Positions 46,271 to 55,291 of a DNA stretch of 64,000 nt are shown one piece after another. Source of the DNA: Cryomorpha sp963748925 (lineage in GTDB: Bacteria; Bacteroidota; Bacteroidia; Flavobacteriales_D; Cryomorphaceae); NCBI GenBank assembly GCA_963748925.1, contig CAVVKG010000009.1, positions 868,001 through 932,000 of the forward strand, in the 5' to 3' direction. A program made the translations under genes and the position numbers. Every line of letters starts with the position of its first letter. Position 1 is the first letter of the stretch. Below the pieces are notes generated by a model. That model was not told where the DNA came from and did not search any database. It saw only the letters and a program-made list of their open reading frames with translations.

Positions 46271-46333
46271 CTGAATTTTTCAGCGATAAAAAAAGGCGAA
46301 TGCAAAAGGGTTTGCATCCGCCTGAGATTTTTA
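46271..46333 (-). terminator. Duplicated terminator element (copy 1)
   Basis: A hairpin (46294-46323; AGGCGAATGCAAA with TTTGCATCCGCCT) followed on the minus strand by a T run. It follows the pseudogene at 46368. The 63 bases match 48241-48303 at 61 positions. Confidence 0.65.
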
Positions 46334-46367
46334 AATCTACATTTTAGATTTAGCGCATTATTAAGAT

Positions 46368-46835
46368 TTATTTTTTGATCATTTTCTTTGTGATCAACTC
46401 TCCATCTGCATAAAGCGTATAGAAGTAAATACCGCTTGCTACATTAGACCCATCCCACAGGGTGGTATGTTCTCCACTGCTCAATTGTCCGTCAATTAAT
46501 CTTTCAAGCGGACGAACAGCTGCATCTGTAATTTCCAAAATGACCTGTGCCTCAATTGGAAGATTAAAGGCTATTCTGGTTTGGTCATCGAATGGATTTG
46601 GAACAGTTGTTCCAATTTTAGTTGCTTGAAGTCCTCAATAATCACTGCGCCTGTTTTACTGCTCTCAGCTTTCTGCAGGGAAACCGCGGTTTTCTATTGG
46701 GAGAGGATCAATAGAAGAATTATCGAACCCAACGTAATTCCCTACTACAGGAGCGTTGGTGTCATCGGTAACTTGCCCTTAAGTCAGCGTTAGTAATAAA
46801 ACTGAAATCACAGTACTTATTATTTTAATTTTCAT
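46368..46835 (-). pseudogene. Decayed T9SS secreted protein gene
   Basis: The minus strand starts with ATG and a signal peptide (MKIKIISTVISVLLLTLT), then an in-frame TAA where Gln is expected, then a segment typical of such N-termini (GQVTDDTNAPVVGNYVGFD). Two more stops follow, then a frame change and a complete T9SS C-terminal sorting domain (VPNPFDDQTRIAFNLPIEAQ...WDGSNVASGIYFYTLYADGE) ending in KKMIKK and TAA. The middle, which should be hundreds of residues, is missing. This is a remnant after an internal deletion. Confidence 0.75.
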
Positions 46836-46840
46836 GATGT

Positions 46841-47794
46841 TTAATTTGACACCACGAAACGCTTTTTTATGCTTTCTTTTTTTGATAAAAATTCAATGAT
46901 GTAAATTCCTTGGTCAAGTTTGAATTTTACTCGGCCATTGTTTTGGTAGCCAACCTTTTCAGAATAGACTAGTTTTCCCTGAAGATTAAATATTCTGATT
47001 TCTGAAAAATTCCGATTACCTGTATAGTTTAATTCCGATTCTGTAGGGTTTGGCCAAACCAACAGTTCATTCCCTTTATTTCGATCATTTGTCGAGAGAA
47101 AGTCATCGCATCCATTTGTGTTTGTGGTAATGCAAAAGTCATCGTAATAATAATGAGCTTCGCCTACATTGTCCGGTGCAAATGGATATTCGAAAATTGT
47201 TTGGCTATCATCGTAAAAGTTACCGTATGCCACCAGCGTGTATGCCGAATCGGCGACTATAGAGCCGCTGACTAACACCCAGTTTGTGGTATCGCTTATG
47301 ATGGTATCAACCCTCAAGTGACTAAAATTAAATACCTCACCACCTTCATCTGGTTCGAAGTAGTTTTCAGTCATAAGCAGAATACCCAGATTGTTGGAAG
47401 CAATACGTGAACCGCCGGAAATTCGGTAAGCCAAAGAAACATAAAATGACATATAATAAGTTTGCCCGATTTCTAAGGGTTCTAAAAGTTCCGTTCCAAA
47501 GTATTCTCGTGCGGGAAAGGCGGTACTGTATGAAGCACCGCCAAGATATCCTTGCCCACTCCGCGGTTCCTGATAACCTAAACTGTTATTCCAGCCAAGT
47601 CCTACATTGGTGGAGCAACTGTTCCAATAATCGGGAGTACCCCTGAAAGATTGCCATGAAGAGGTGTAGGTATCGATATTCCCTAAAGAAGAAGGACATT
47701 CAATTACATCCTCCGCACTTGGGTCTGGAATAAGGTTTTGTCCAAACAGGCAAACGGAGAAAAAGAAAAAAGAAAGCGTTAAAAAGCGTTTCAT
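46841..47794 (-). CDS. T9SS sorting-domain secreted protein
   Basis: This 317-residue protein (start chosen at the second ATG, giving MKRFLTLSFFFFSVCLFG) has a signal peptide, a carbohydrate-binding-like N-terminal domain (NLIPDPSAEDVIECPSSLGNIDTYTSSW) and a T9SS C-terminal sorting domain (LLVWPNPTESELNYTGNRNFSEIRIFNLQGKLVYSE...KKRFVVSN). It is probably exported through type IX secretion and anchored or released at the surface. It ends 6 bases from the start of the pseudogene. Confidence 0.75.
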   Translation of the reverse strand: MKRFLTLSFFFFSVCLFGQNLIPDPSAEDVIECPSSLGNIDTYTSSWQSFRGTPDYWNSCSTNVGLGWNNSLGYQEPRSGQGYLGGASYSTAFPAREYFGTELLEPLEIGQTYYMSFYVSLAYRISGGSRIASNNLGILLMTENYFEPDEGGEVFNFSHLRVDTIISDTTNWVLVSGSIVADSAYTLVAYGNFYDDSQTIFEYPFAPDNVGEAHYYYDDFCITTNTNGCDDFLSTNDRNKGNELLVWPNPTESELNYTGNRNFSEIRIFNLQGKLVYSEKVGYQNNGRVKFKLDQGIYIIEFLSKKESIKKRFVVSN

Positions 47795-47893
47795 GATAAG
47801 TTTATAAATTATCAATGGCGTTTTTCGTCATTGACTAGGTTTTTTGAAGTTCACAAAGAATTTGTGAACGATAGTTTTATTGAAATCTGCCAA

Positions 47894-47924
47894 TTGACAA
47901 ATACAATAAATTAGAATACTTTTG
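47894..47924 (+). promoter_or_regulatory. Promoter of the predicted small RNA
   Basis: TTG (47894-47896) and TACTTTTG (47917-47924), 20 bases apart, fit the Bacteroidota -33/-7 pattern. The transcript would start near 47931. Confidence 0.55.
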
Positions 47925-47930
47925 TCATTT

Positions 47931-47998
47931 CATAATCACCTCCTTTTAATCAATGTGGTGGTTTTGATTTGCCCCGACCTAGTCCGTTGGGGTTTTTT
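47931..47998 (+). ncRNA. Predicted small RNA with anti-Shine-Dalgarno-like stretch
   Basis: About 68 bases between a good promoter and a terminator. The 5' part contains TCACCTCCTTTT, the same as the 3' end of 16S rRNA, and could pair with GGTGGTT downstream in the same RNA. The terminator is CCCCGAC-loop-GTTGGGG followed by six T. No ORF with protein-like content is seen. Prediction only; no family was recognised. Confidence 0.4.
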
Positions 47999-48240
47999 AT
48001 TTTTGTAGTAGAATAGTTATCTGAATTTTAACAGGTAATTCTACTTTTCTTTTAAAATGTGGGTGTCATCGCTCTCGGCTGTTTCATACGGCTCTAAAGA
48101 CCCTTTGAAGCTAAGCTTAATTCTTGATTTAACCTAATTATTATTGTGAAAAATTAACTCGAGGTGGGGGTTAAATAATTGAGAGTCAAGTGTGATTCCG
48201 CGTTAGTTTCGAAGAGGATCGAAATTGAATTGTTTAAAAT

Positions 48241-48303
48241 CTAAATTTTTCAGCGATGAAAAAAGGCGAATGCAAAAGGGTTTGCATCCGCCTGAGATTT
48301 TTA
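48241..48303 (-). terminator. Duplicated terminator element (copy 2)
   Basis: Copy of 46271-46333 with two differences. The hairpin is at 48264-48293. It lies 52 bases after the stop of the 48355 gene on the minus strand. Confidence 0.7.
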
Positions 48304-48354
48304 AGTTAGAAGTAATAACTCTTAGCCAGATTAAAGTGGCTTAGAGTAAAAAGA

Positions 48355-50430
48355 TTAGTCAACAGTAAGCTTCCGCGTAAGCTGAAACTGTGAGCTTAAA
48401 ATCGTATAAGTGTAGACTCCTGCGGCTAAATCGCCTCGCTGCAACATGTATGTTTGAGGAATACCTGCCGGCGTTGTTCCTAAATCTGCATTAAACACCA
48501 CTTTTCCGGTTAAATCTCTAATCTCCAGATTTAGGTCCGTTGTCTCGCTGGTTCGGTATTGAATTGTAGTATGGTCTGTAAATGGGTTAGGGTAGTTTTG
48601 AACAAGTTCTAATCCATTTTCAGTAGTTATTTTATCAATTCCAATCGTGCCCGAAGCGGTTCTAAACCTGATTGGGATTCCGATACCAGAGCCCTCTTCA
48701 AGATTTTCATAGGATAGCCAAGATTCAGTTTCGTAATCATAACTCACAGTTATAAAGGGCTCTTCATTTGCCGAATACGGCTGAAAAACAATGTTGTCTC
48801 CTGCGGCCGGTATGCGAAATTCTGCCTGGTAAACCTGAGTAGGATCAATTAAAACCGGAGTTGGGAGCTCAAAGCTTGTCCAGATAAAAGTGTCGTTGTC
48901 GCCTGCATCCCATATATCTTCCTCCTGAATTTCGTATTCCAATTGAAAGTCATCGTAAAACAGCGGGTCTTCGCTATCAAAAAATACTGTAGTTAGTGTG
49001 GAAGGTATATTATCGTCTTCACCAAATACAGAGCCTCTGCGCACATTGAAAAAAACGAGTTCACCAGCAACTGTCTCTGCCCCGTCTTCATCTTTCATAA
49101 ATACAGCTTCCACATGGGTTATTACCTTTTGATCCGTGGTGGTGTTTTGAGGGAAGCTATAAATTGAACCCCAGATAATATCCTGTCCGAGACCATCGAA
49201 GGTGCCATCATACTCTTCGCTGGTATTTTGCATTATTGCGCCATCAGGCTCTCCGGAGATGAATACTGAGTGAGATTCGCCAATATTATTGTCCAGGTTT
49301 TCATCTTCCTCATTCTGAGTTATAATAAAATCAAAAAAGTATTCGCCGACAGAAACAGGGTCGGCAATATCTGAAAAGCTAATTCCTGAGATTCTCAACG
49401 TGTCGGTAGCGCCTGCTGCCAGAGTTATGCCAGGAGAGGTAAATGCTTCGGGTGTATCACCATTTGGAGCTATAGCCGAAACACCCAGTTGCACGTTAGT
49501 CTGCGGCGCTGCCCCTGCATTTGTAACTATTGCTACAAAGTTGAGGGGATGTGTATAATATTCAGGTTGATTTTTATATTCAAGGGTGTTGTAATATCCA
49601 TTTGCCGAAATCTCGCCAGTTTGAAAGTTTTCATATTCTTCAATATAGTTGTTGTAAAAGGTTTTACCTACTATGAGATCATTTTGGGGCAGCGCGAGAA
49701 TTTCTATATCGTCAAGCATCCAGAAAAAGTGCGAGTAGCCTCCATTCCAGCGAAACCGGATTCTGCAATCTGTTAAATCGTCGGCAGCAACGAGAATGTC
49801 AGAAATGTCAAACAACATAGATTGATCGTTTGGCTCGCCTATATCTGCTGTTAATTGATCTGTAAAGCCCAAATCATTCCAGTTTTCTCCGCCATCGGTG
49901 CTTAAATCAACAGTTACGAAGCCCGAAAAATTTGAGCAGCAAAACTTCGAAAAGGTGTAAAATGAAAGCTCGGCATAAGGAGTGGCACTTAAGTCGATTG
50001 GAGGCGACTCTAAAATGGCAAAAACAGGATTTGTCGTCATCTCTCCTTCAGGAAATTGAGAGGTGGCAGTTGAATTCCAGCGGTCGCCATCAATCATAGC
50101 TAACCCATTTGTGCGAGTCGGTGAACTTATTAATTGAGTGTTTCCGTAGAAGAGTGGAATGTGATCGCCGTAAAGGTCGCTGGCATTGGGAAGTGGTGAT
50201 ATAGGACTGTACTGAGCAGTATTGGTGATAAACCATAATTCACCATGTTGCAAGCTCACGGTCCAATCACCGTTAGGACTTTCAAAACCGTCGTCAAAAT
50301 CTTCATACCACACCACTTCGTTTTCGCGGTTAGAATTTTCTAAAGATTCATCGTCTTTATTCTGAGCGAATAGGGAAATAGAGCTGAATAGAAAAATGGC
50401 TAAAAAGCATTGGGTAGATAGTTTGTTCAT
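48355..50430 (-). CDS. T9SS sorting-domain secreted protein, MAM/choice-of-anchor type
   Basis: This 691-residue protein has a signal peptide (LAIFLFSSISLFA), an N-terminal beta-sandwich domain (EVVWYEDFDDGFESPNGDWTV...FFWMLDDIEIL) like the choice-of-anchor/MAM modules, a middle domain and a T9SS C-terminal domain (LVQNYPNPFTDHTTIQYRTSETTDLNLEIRDLTGKVVFN...QLTRKLTVD). It is a likely surface or released adhesin-type protein. Its terminator is one of the two duplicated elements. Confidence 0.75.
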   Translation of the reverse strand: MNKLSTQCFLAIFLFSSISLFAQNKDDESLENSNRENEVVWYEDFDDGFESPNGDWTVSLQHGELWFITNTAQYSPISPLPNASDLYGDHIPLFYGNTQLISSPTRTNGLAMIDGDRWNSTATSQFPEGEMTTNPVFAILESPPIDLSATPYAELSFYTFSKFCCSNFSGFVTVDLSTDGGENWNDLGFTDQLTADIGEPNDQSMLFDISDILVAADDLTDCRIRFRWNGGYSHFFWMLDDIEILALPQNDLIVGKTFYNNYIEEYENFQTGEISANGYYNTLEYKNQPEYYTHPLNFVAIVTNAGAAPQTNVQLGVSAIAPNGDTPEAFTSPGITLAAGATDTLRISGISFSDIADPVSVGEYFFDFIITQNEEDENLDNNIGESHSVFISGEPDGAIMQNTSEEYDGTFDGLGQDIIWGSIYSFPQNTTTDQKVITHVEAVFMKDEDGAETVAGELVFFNVRRGSVFGEDDNIPSTLTTVFFDSEDPLFYDDFQLEYEIQEEDIWDAGDNDTFIWTSFELPTPVLIDPTQVYQAEFRIPAAGDNIVFQPYSANEEPFITVSYDYETESWLSYENLEEGSGIGIPIRFRTASGTIGIDKITTENGLELVQNYPNPFTDHTTIQYRTSETTDLNLEIRDLTGKVVFNADLGTTPAGIPQTYMLQRGDLAAGVYTYTILSSQFQLTRKLTVD

Positions 50431-50625
50431 GGCAAGTTGGATTCAATTAATGGAGGTAAAAATACAATTCTTCAAATAAAGCATTCTTTACAAATGTTAA
50501 AAGGGGTAATTTTTGGAAAAATTAAGATAGAAATAAATCTAATTGAACGCTACATGGCAAATTTAGAACTGATTAATTATGAAGTTCTTATTTTTCAGTG
50601 CGAGTAGAGAATGATTAATTCTACC

Positions 50626-50670
50626 AAAAAAGAACCGCCTCGGTGACTTCAAAGTCACCGAGGCGGTTTT
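50626..50670. terminator. Strong bidirectional terminator
   Basis: AACCGCCTCGGTGACT (50633-50648) and AGTCACCGAGGCGGTT (50653-50668) form a perfect 16-bp stem with a 4-base loop, flanked by A and T runs. It lies upstream of the 50430 gene start and downstream of the DUF1573 gene, both on the minus strand, so it most likely ends the DUF1573 transcript. Confidence 0.75.
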
Positions 50671-50699
50671 ACTGTATTCTAAACCAATATTTTAAATTT

Positions 50700-50902
50700 T
50701 AAGACAAAAACGTTGTAGTGTCTGAGTCAAAAAGTTCAATAGCAAGGCGCATGCAGGATTGAAATTCAAGAGCCCTTACGTTTCAGTCAGGATGCTGATC
50801 AAGGCGCAGAATTGACTGAGGTCAATGACTGTTTTCAAGACAAGGCTTTAGACCAAGCCACAGGCATGGTGCAACGCCGCTAGTGGGCTTTTAGGACAGA
50901 TA
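50700..50902. other. Unexplained intergenic stretch after the DUF1573 gene
   Basis: About 200 bases, GC-richer than other gaps, with internal partial repeats (CAGTCAGGATGCTGATCAAGG; GACTGAGGTCAATGACTG). No frame gives a convincing protein. It may be an intergenic repeat or an untranslated RNA. Nothing further can be supported. Confidence 0.3.
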
Positions 50903-51355
50903 CTAGTTTGTCATTGGAGCCATTGTCTCCTTCTTCACAGGTGCATCTCCACCATTTTCAGAAGCAATAACATTTCCTTTTATGCGTACTACTTTCGACT
51001 CAGCATTTGTAGCATTAGAAGAAATAGTAACAGATTTGTTAATAGGACCAACGCGTTTTGTGTCGTAACGAACAGTCATAACAGCAGAAGCACCAGGCAT
51101 AATTGGCTCTTTTGGCCATTCAGGTACAGTACAACCACATGATCCTTTAGCTCTTGAAATGATCAAAGGCTCAGTTCCTGTGTTGCTTACTGTAAATTCA
51201 CAAGTACCGTTTCCACCTTGCTTGATAGTTCCGTAGTCGTGTACTTCTTTATCGATAGACAGTTGTGGCCCGCCAGTTACAGGTTTTGCCTCTTGCGAAA
51301 ATCCTGTTAAAGTTGCCATAGCAACCATTGCAATAGATAAGAATAGATTTTTCAT
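50903..51355 (-). CDS. DUF1573 periplasmic protein
   Basis: This 150-residue protein has a signal peptide (LFLSIAMVAMATLTGFS) and one DUF1573 Ig-like domain (KEVHDYGTIKQGGNGTCEFTVSNTGTEPLIISRAKGSCGCTVPEWPKEPI), with the conserved CGCT. Such proteins are widespread in Bacteroidota and probably sit in the envelope. A TACTTTTA -7-like element on the minus strand at 51383-51390 precedes it. Confidence 0.85.
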   Translation of the reverse strand: MKNLFLSIAMVAMATLTGFSQEAKPVTGGPQLSIDKEVHDYGTIKQGGNGTCEFTVSNTGTEPLIISRAKGSCGCTVPEWPKEPIMPGASAVMTVRYDTKRVGPINKSVTISSNATNAESKVVRIKGNVIASENGGDAPVKKETMAPMTN

Positions 51356-51480
51356 TTTGTTCAGTTTTAAATTTGATGAGATAAAAGTACGCTATATTCT
51401 CTTTTTAGTTCTATTCCTTAACAAAACTTTAACAGGGCTTTATAAACCGTATTTATAGCACCTGCCTCGTGGCATTTTTA

Positions 51481-51488
51481 TAAATTTG
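51481..51488 (+). promoter_or_regulatory. valS promoter (-7 TAAATTTG)
   Basis: TAAATTTG fits the TAnnTTTG consensus and lies 34 bases before the valS ATG. Confidence 0.55.
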
Positions 51489-51522
51489 CCGGAAATATTA
51501 CCTTTTACCTACTTACCCGTTT

Positions 51523-54150
51523 ATGGAAATTCCAAAAGTTTACGATCCCTCACAAATAGAAGAAAAATGGTATTCATACTGGCTTGAGCACCGATATTTT
51601 AATTCCGTGCCCGACGATAGAGAGCCTTATACCGTTGTAATTCCCCCGCCTAATGTTACGGGTGTGCTTCATATGGGGCATATGTTAAACAATACCATTC
51701 AGGATATCCTCGTGCGCAAGGCGCGAATGGAAGGTAAGAATGCTTGCTGGGTGCCGGGTGTAGATCATGCCTCTATCGCTACAGAGGCAAAAGTGGTGCA
51801 AAAGCTTCGCAAAGAGGGCATCAAGAAGAGCGATTTGAGTCGAGATGAGTTTATGGCCCATGCCTGGGAATGGAAAAACAAACACGGTGGCATTATTCTG
51901 GAGCAGCTTAAGAAGCTTGGCGCCAGCTGTGATTGGGATCGCGAAACTTTTACAATGGATGAAGACTATTCGCGGAGCGTAATTGACACTTTTATTGATT
52001 TATATCAAAAAGGGTTGATTTATCGCGGAAAGCGAATGATAAACTGGGATCCCTCTGCAAAGACCGCTTTGAGCGATGAGGAGGTAATACATAAAGAAGT
52101 TGACTCGAAGCTTTACTACGTTAGGTATAAAGTTGTTGGTTCTGATGAATACGTAACCATTGCCACAACGCGTCCCGAAACGATTCTTGGAGATACCGCT
52201 ATCTGCGTAAACCCAAAGGATGAGCGCTTTACCCATTTGCATGGGAAAAAGGCCATTGTGCCACTGGTCAATCGTGAAATTCCGATTATCACAGACGAGT
52301 ATGTGGATATGGAATTTGGAACAGGTTGTTTGAAAATAACGCCTGCTCACGATACAAACGATTACGACCTGGGTAAAAAGCACAACCTCGAAACTATTGA
52401 TGTGCTGAATGCCGATGGAACCATGAGCGAAGCCGCTGAATTCTATATCGGCGAAGACAGGTTTGATGTTCGCAAAAAAATAGCCAAAGACCTCAAGGAA
52501 TCAGGCGATCTTATAAAAGAAGAACCATATAAAAATAAGGTAGGCTATTCTGAGCGCACCGATGTGCCTATTGAGCCGCGTATTTCATTGCAGTGGTTTG
52601 TGAGAATGGAGGACTTTAGCAAGCCCGCACTTGAGCATGTATTGAATGACGATGTTCAGTTTTGGCCGCCAAAATTCAAAAACTCCTACCGTCACTGGAT
52701 GGAGAATGTAAAAGACTGGTGTATTTCGCGCCAGCTTTGGTGGGGGCATCGCATACCGGCATTTTACTACGGCGAGGCTGATGATGAGTACATTATTGCC
52801 ACCAGTAGAGAAGATGCTTTGGAACGACTCAGCGCTATAGGGAAAGTAATTAATCCCGAAGATTTAAAACAGGATGAAGACGTGCTCGATACCTGGTTTT
52901 CGTCATGGTTATGGCCAATATCTGTGTTTAATGGTTTTTACTCAAAAGAAGAAGTAGACTATTATTATCCAACCAATGATTTGGTAACAGCACCGGAAAT
53001 TATGTTTTTCTGGGTTGCCCGAATGATCATCGCGGGATATGAATACCGCGGGGAAAAACCGTTTCAGAATGTTTATTACACGGGTATAGTTCGCGATCCT
53101 CAAGGTAGAAAGATGAGCAAGTCGCTCGGTAATTCACCAGACCCGATAGAGCTGATGAAGCAATACGGCGCCGATGGAGTGCGTATGGGAATGCTTTTCT
53201 CGTCGCCTGCCGGTAATGACCTGCTTTTTGATGAGTCGCTTTGCGAACAGGGAAGAAATTTTTCGAACAAGATATGGAATGCGCTTCGACTGGTAAAAAG
53301 CTGGACCGCGGAAGATAAACCGGCAACAGAGGTTGCGGAATTGGCTCTCAACTGGATGGATAATCGAGTGAGTCAGGTCGTAGAAGAAGTAAATGGGCAC
53401 TACTCAAAATTCAGAATATCAGATGTTGTGATGACTTGCTACAAGTTTGCCTGGAATGATTTCTGCAGCTGGTACCTCGAAGCTGTAAAGCCCAACTATC
53501 AGGAGTTGATTGACTCTAAAACACTGGAGAGAGTAATAGACCACTTTGAAACTTTACTCAAGCTCCTCCATCCGCTTATGCCTTTTATCACCGAGGAAAT
53601 GTGGGATTTGCTTCGTGAGCGCGAGTCGCCTCAAGATAGGGTAGTGGTGGCGCACTGGCCATTGGTTACGGCTTATGATAAGCCACTGATTGATGGTTTC
53701 TCAAGGGCAACAGAACTTACCTCTCAGGTTAGAAATATTAGAAAGCAGAACAATATTCCAAATAAAATTATGGTAGATCTCTTTATCCGTAACGATGAAG
53801 AGTCAGATCAACAATTCTACCCTTTATTGAAAAAACTTGCCAATATTGAGACTTGCCACCGCGATGAAGATATGCCTGCAGAGGCGTTTACCTTTGTGAT
53901 CGGACGAGCTGAGTATGCTGTGCCTTACGGCGAAGAGGTTGATGTGGAAGGTCAGGTTGATAAGATGCGCGAAGAACTCACTTATACCCGTGGGTTCCTC
54001 AAATCGGTTCAGAAAAAGCTGTCAAATGAGCGTTTCGTTAATAACGCACCGGAACAAGTTGTACAAGTAGAAAAAACGAAAGAAGCGGATGCCTTGGCAA
54101 AAATCGCGTTAATAGAAGAAAAACTAACGGCAATGGGGGTAGAATTTTGA
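51523..54150 (+). CDS. valS: Valine--tRNA ligase
   Basis: This 875-residue class I synthetase has the HIGH-type motif HMGH (50-53, in PPPNVTGVLHMGHMLNNT), the CP1 editing domain (ETILGDTAICVNP; KITPAHDTNDYDLG), KMSKS (530-534), the anticodon-binding helices, and a C-terminal coiled coil (LTYTRGFLKSVQKKLSNERFV). Its stop overlaps the TTG start of the ppx gene. Confidence 0.97.
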   Translation: MEIPKVYDPSQIEEKWYSYWLEHRYFNSVPDDREPYTVVIPPPNVTGVLHMGHMLNNTIQDILVRKARMEGKNACWVPGVDHASIATEAKVVQKLRKEGIKKSDLSRDEFMAHAWEWKNKHGGIILEQLKKLGASCDWDRETFTMDEDYSRSVIDTFIDLYQKGLIYRGKRMINWDPSAKTALSDEEVIHKEVDSKLYYVRYKVVGSDEYVTIATTRPETILGDTAICVNPKDERFTHLHGKKAIVPLVNREIPIITDEYVDMEFGTGCLKITPAHDTNDYDLGKKHNLETIDVLNADGTMSEAAEFYIGEDRFDVRKKIAKDLKESGDLIKEEPYKNKVGYSERTDVPIEPRISLQWFVRMEDFSKPALEHVLNDDVQFWPPKFKNSYRHWMENVKDWCISRQLWWGHRIPAFYYGEADDEYIIATSREDALERLSAIGKVINPEDLKQDEDVLDTWFSSWLWPISVFNGFYSKEEVDYYYPTNDLVTAPEIMFFWVARMIIAGYEYRGEKPFQNVYYTGIVRDPQGRKMSKSLGNSPDPIELMKQYGADGVRMGMLFSSPAGNDLLFDESLCEQGRNFSNKIWNALRLVKSWTAEDKPATEVAELALNWMDNRVSQVVEEVNGHYSKFRISDVVMTCYKFAWNDFCSWYLEAVKPNYQELIDSKTLERVIDHFETLLKLLHPLMPFITEEMWDLLRERESPQDRVVVAHWPLVTAYDKPLIDGFSRATELTSQVRNIRKQNNIPNKIMVDLFIRNDEESDQQFYPLLKKLANIETCHRDEDMPAEAFTFVIGRAEYAVPYGEEVDVEGQVDKMREELTYTRGFLKSVQKKLSNERFVNNAPEQVVQVEKTKEADALAKIALIEEKLTAMGVEF

Positions 54151-55049
54151 GATTTGCAGCTATCGACATAGGATCTAACGCGGTTCGTCTGCTTATTGCA
54201 GATGTTATCGAAACGGAAAAAGATCTGTCAATTAAAAAACTATCGCTTACACGTGTTCCTATTCGATTGGGATCATCTGTTTTTGATACAGGAAAGATTA
54301 CAAACAGCAAGGCAAAGGCTTTAGCAAAAACTATGAAAGCCTTTCGTTATTTGATTGATGTTTATAGTGTCAAGGATTTTAGAGCTTGCGCTACTTCTGC
54401 CATGCGTGAGGCTTCAAATTCTAAAGATGTAATCCAAAAAGTTTATGATTATTCGGGTATCAATATTGAGATAATCAATGGGCAGGCAGAGGCGAATTTA
54501 ATTTTCTCGACTTTCAAATCGCAGAAGCTCGACCCGATGCAAAACTACCTCTATATTGATGTAGGGGGTGGTAGCACCGAAATCACGCTACTTAAGCATG
54601 GCAAGAGGGTGAATGCACGCTCTTTTAAAATAGGGACAGTGCGGGTACTTAAGGGTAAAGTAAAACCAAAAGCCTGGGATGAGATGCGTGTGTGGGTCGC
54701 TAAGATCACGGCTAATGAAACAGGAATGATCGCTATCGGTACAGGAGGGAACATCAACCGATTGTTCAAAATGAGTAAGCTCGGGTATGGCGAGCTTATG
54801 TCAAGCGAAAAGCTTTATAATATCCATATGGAAATAAAAGCAATGCCATTTAGACAGCGAATCGAAAAACTGCGCTTAAGACCAGATCGAGCAGACGTAA
54901 TTGTACCTGCTGGGGAAATTTACACCACCATTCTCAGTATTGCTAAAATTGAAAAGATATCTGTTCCAAAAATTGGTCTTTCGGATGGTATCGCTTTATT
55001 TTTATACCGAAGACATATAGCCGCCTTAAAGGAAAAAGCGGAAAAGTAG
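54147..55049 (+). CDS. Ppx/GppA family phosphatase
   Basis: This 300-residue ASKHA-fold protein starts at TTG (overlap TTGA with valS). It contains FAAIDIGSNAVRLLIADV, TSAMREASN, YIDVGGGSTEITLL and GTGGNINRL, which carry the nucleotide- or polyphosphate-binding loops. It is shorter than E. coli Ppx (about 510) and corresponds to the core domains. It may cut polyphosphate made by Ppk1 (18235) or guanosine pentaphosphate. Confidence 0.85.
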   Translation: MRFAAIDIGSNAVRLLIADVIETEKDLSIKKLSLTRVPIRLGSSVFDTGKITNSKAKALAKTMKAFRYLIDVYSVKDFRACATSAMREASNSKDVIQKVYDYSGINIEIINGQAEANLIFSTFKSQKLDPMQNYLYIDVGGGSTEITLLKHGKRVNARSFKIGTVRVLKGKVKPKAWDEMRVWVAKITANETGMIAIGTGGNINRLFKMSKLGYGELMSSEKLYNIHMEIKAMPFRQRIEKLRLRPDRADVIVPAGEIYTTILSIAKIEKISVPKIGLSDGIALFLYRRHIAALKEKAEK

Positions 55050-55051
55050 AT

Positions 55052-55132
55052 TTATTCTTGCACATTTTTCAAAGTGCATTTTTTTACAACCAATTTAAAG
55101 TGTAGGTAATCATATTCTTTCGCCGGCCGGCG
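55052..55132 (-). pseudogene. Remnant of YwqK-like C-terminus
   Basis: The minus strand reads PAKEYDYLHFKLVVKKCTLKN then stop, closely like the end of the gene at 56088 (LAKEYDYLHGKLVNKQMHFKD). DNA also matches (GTATTCTTTCGCC shared apart from one base). No intact start or upstream domain is present. It is a relic of an earlier copy. Confidence 0.65.
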
Positions 55133-55161
55133 AATATTTTTATTGAGATTTTGAAAAGTGC

Positions 55162-55246
55162 AAAATTTAAAAGTATGTCGGTCCCTAAGATTGGCTCTGA
55201 TGGTATTGCGCTCAATTTGTATCACAGCAGAAAGGATAAAGTTTGA
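55162..55246 (+). pseudogene. Remnant of ppx C-terminus
   Basis: The plus strand reads SVPKIG-SDGIALNLYHSRKDKV then stop, like the end of the Ppx protein (SVPKIGLSDGIALFLYRRH). It is a relic of a duplicated ppx 3' end. Confidence 0.65.
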
Positions 55247-55291
55247 GAGGTATGATTTTTGCCCTTTGTATAGTAGTCTAACCCCAACAAT

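Noticed and set aside
46581..46793. Plus-strand open frame inside the T9SS pseudogene
   Set aside because: It is the reverse of the decayed gene, with no start signal or family similarity.
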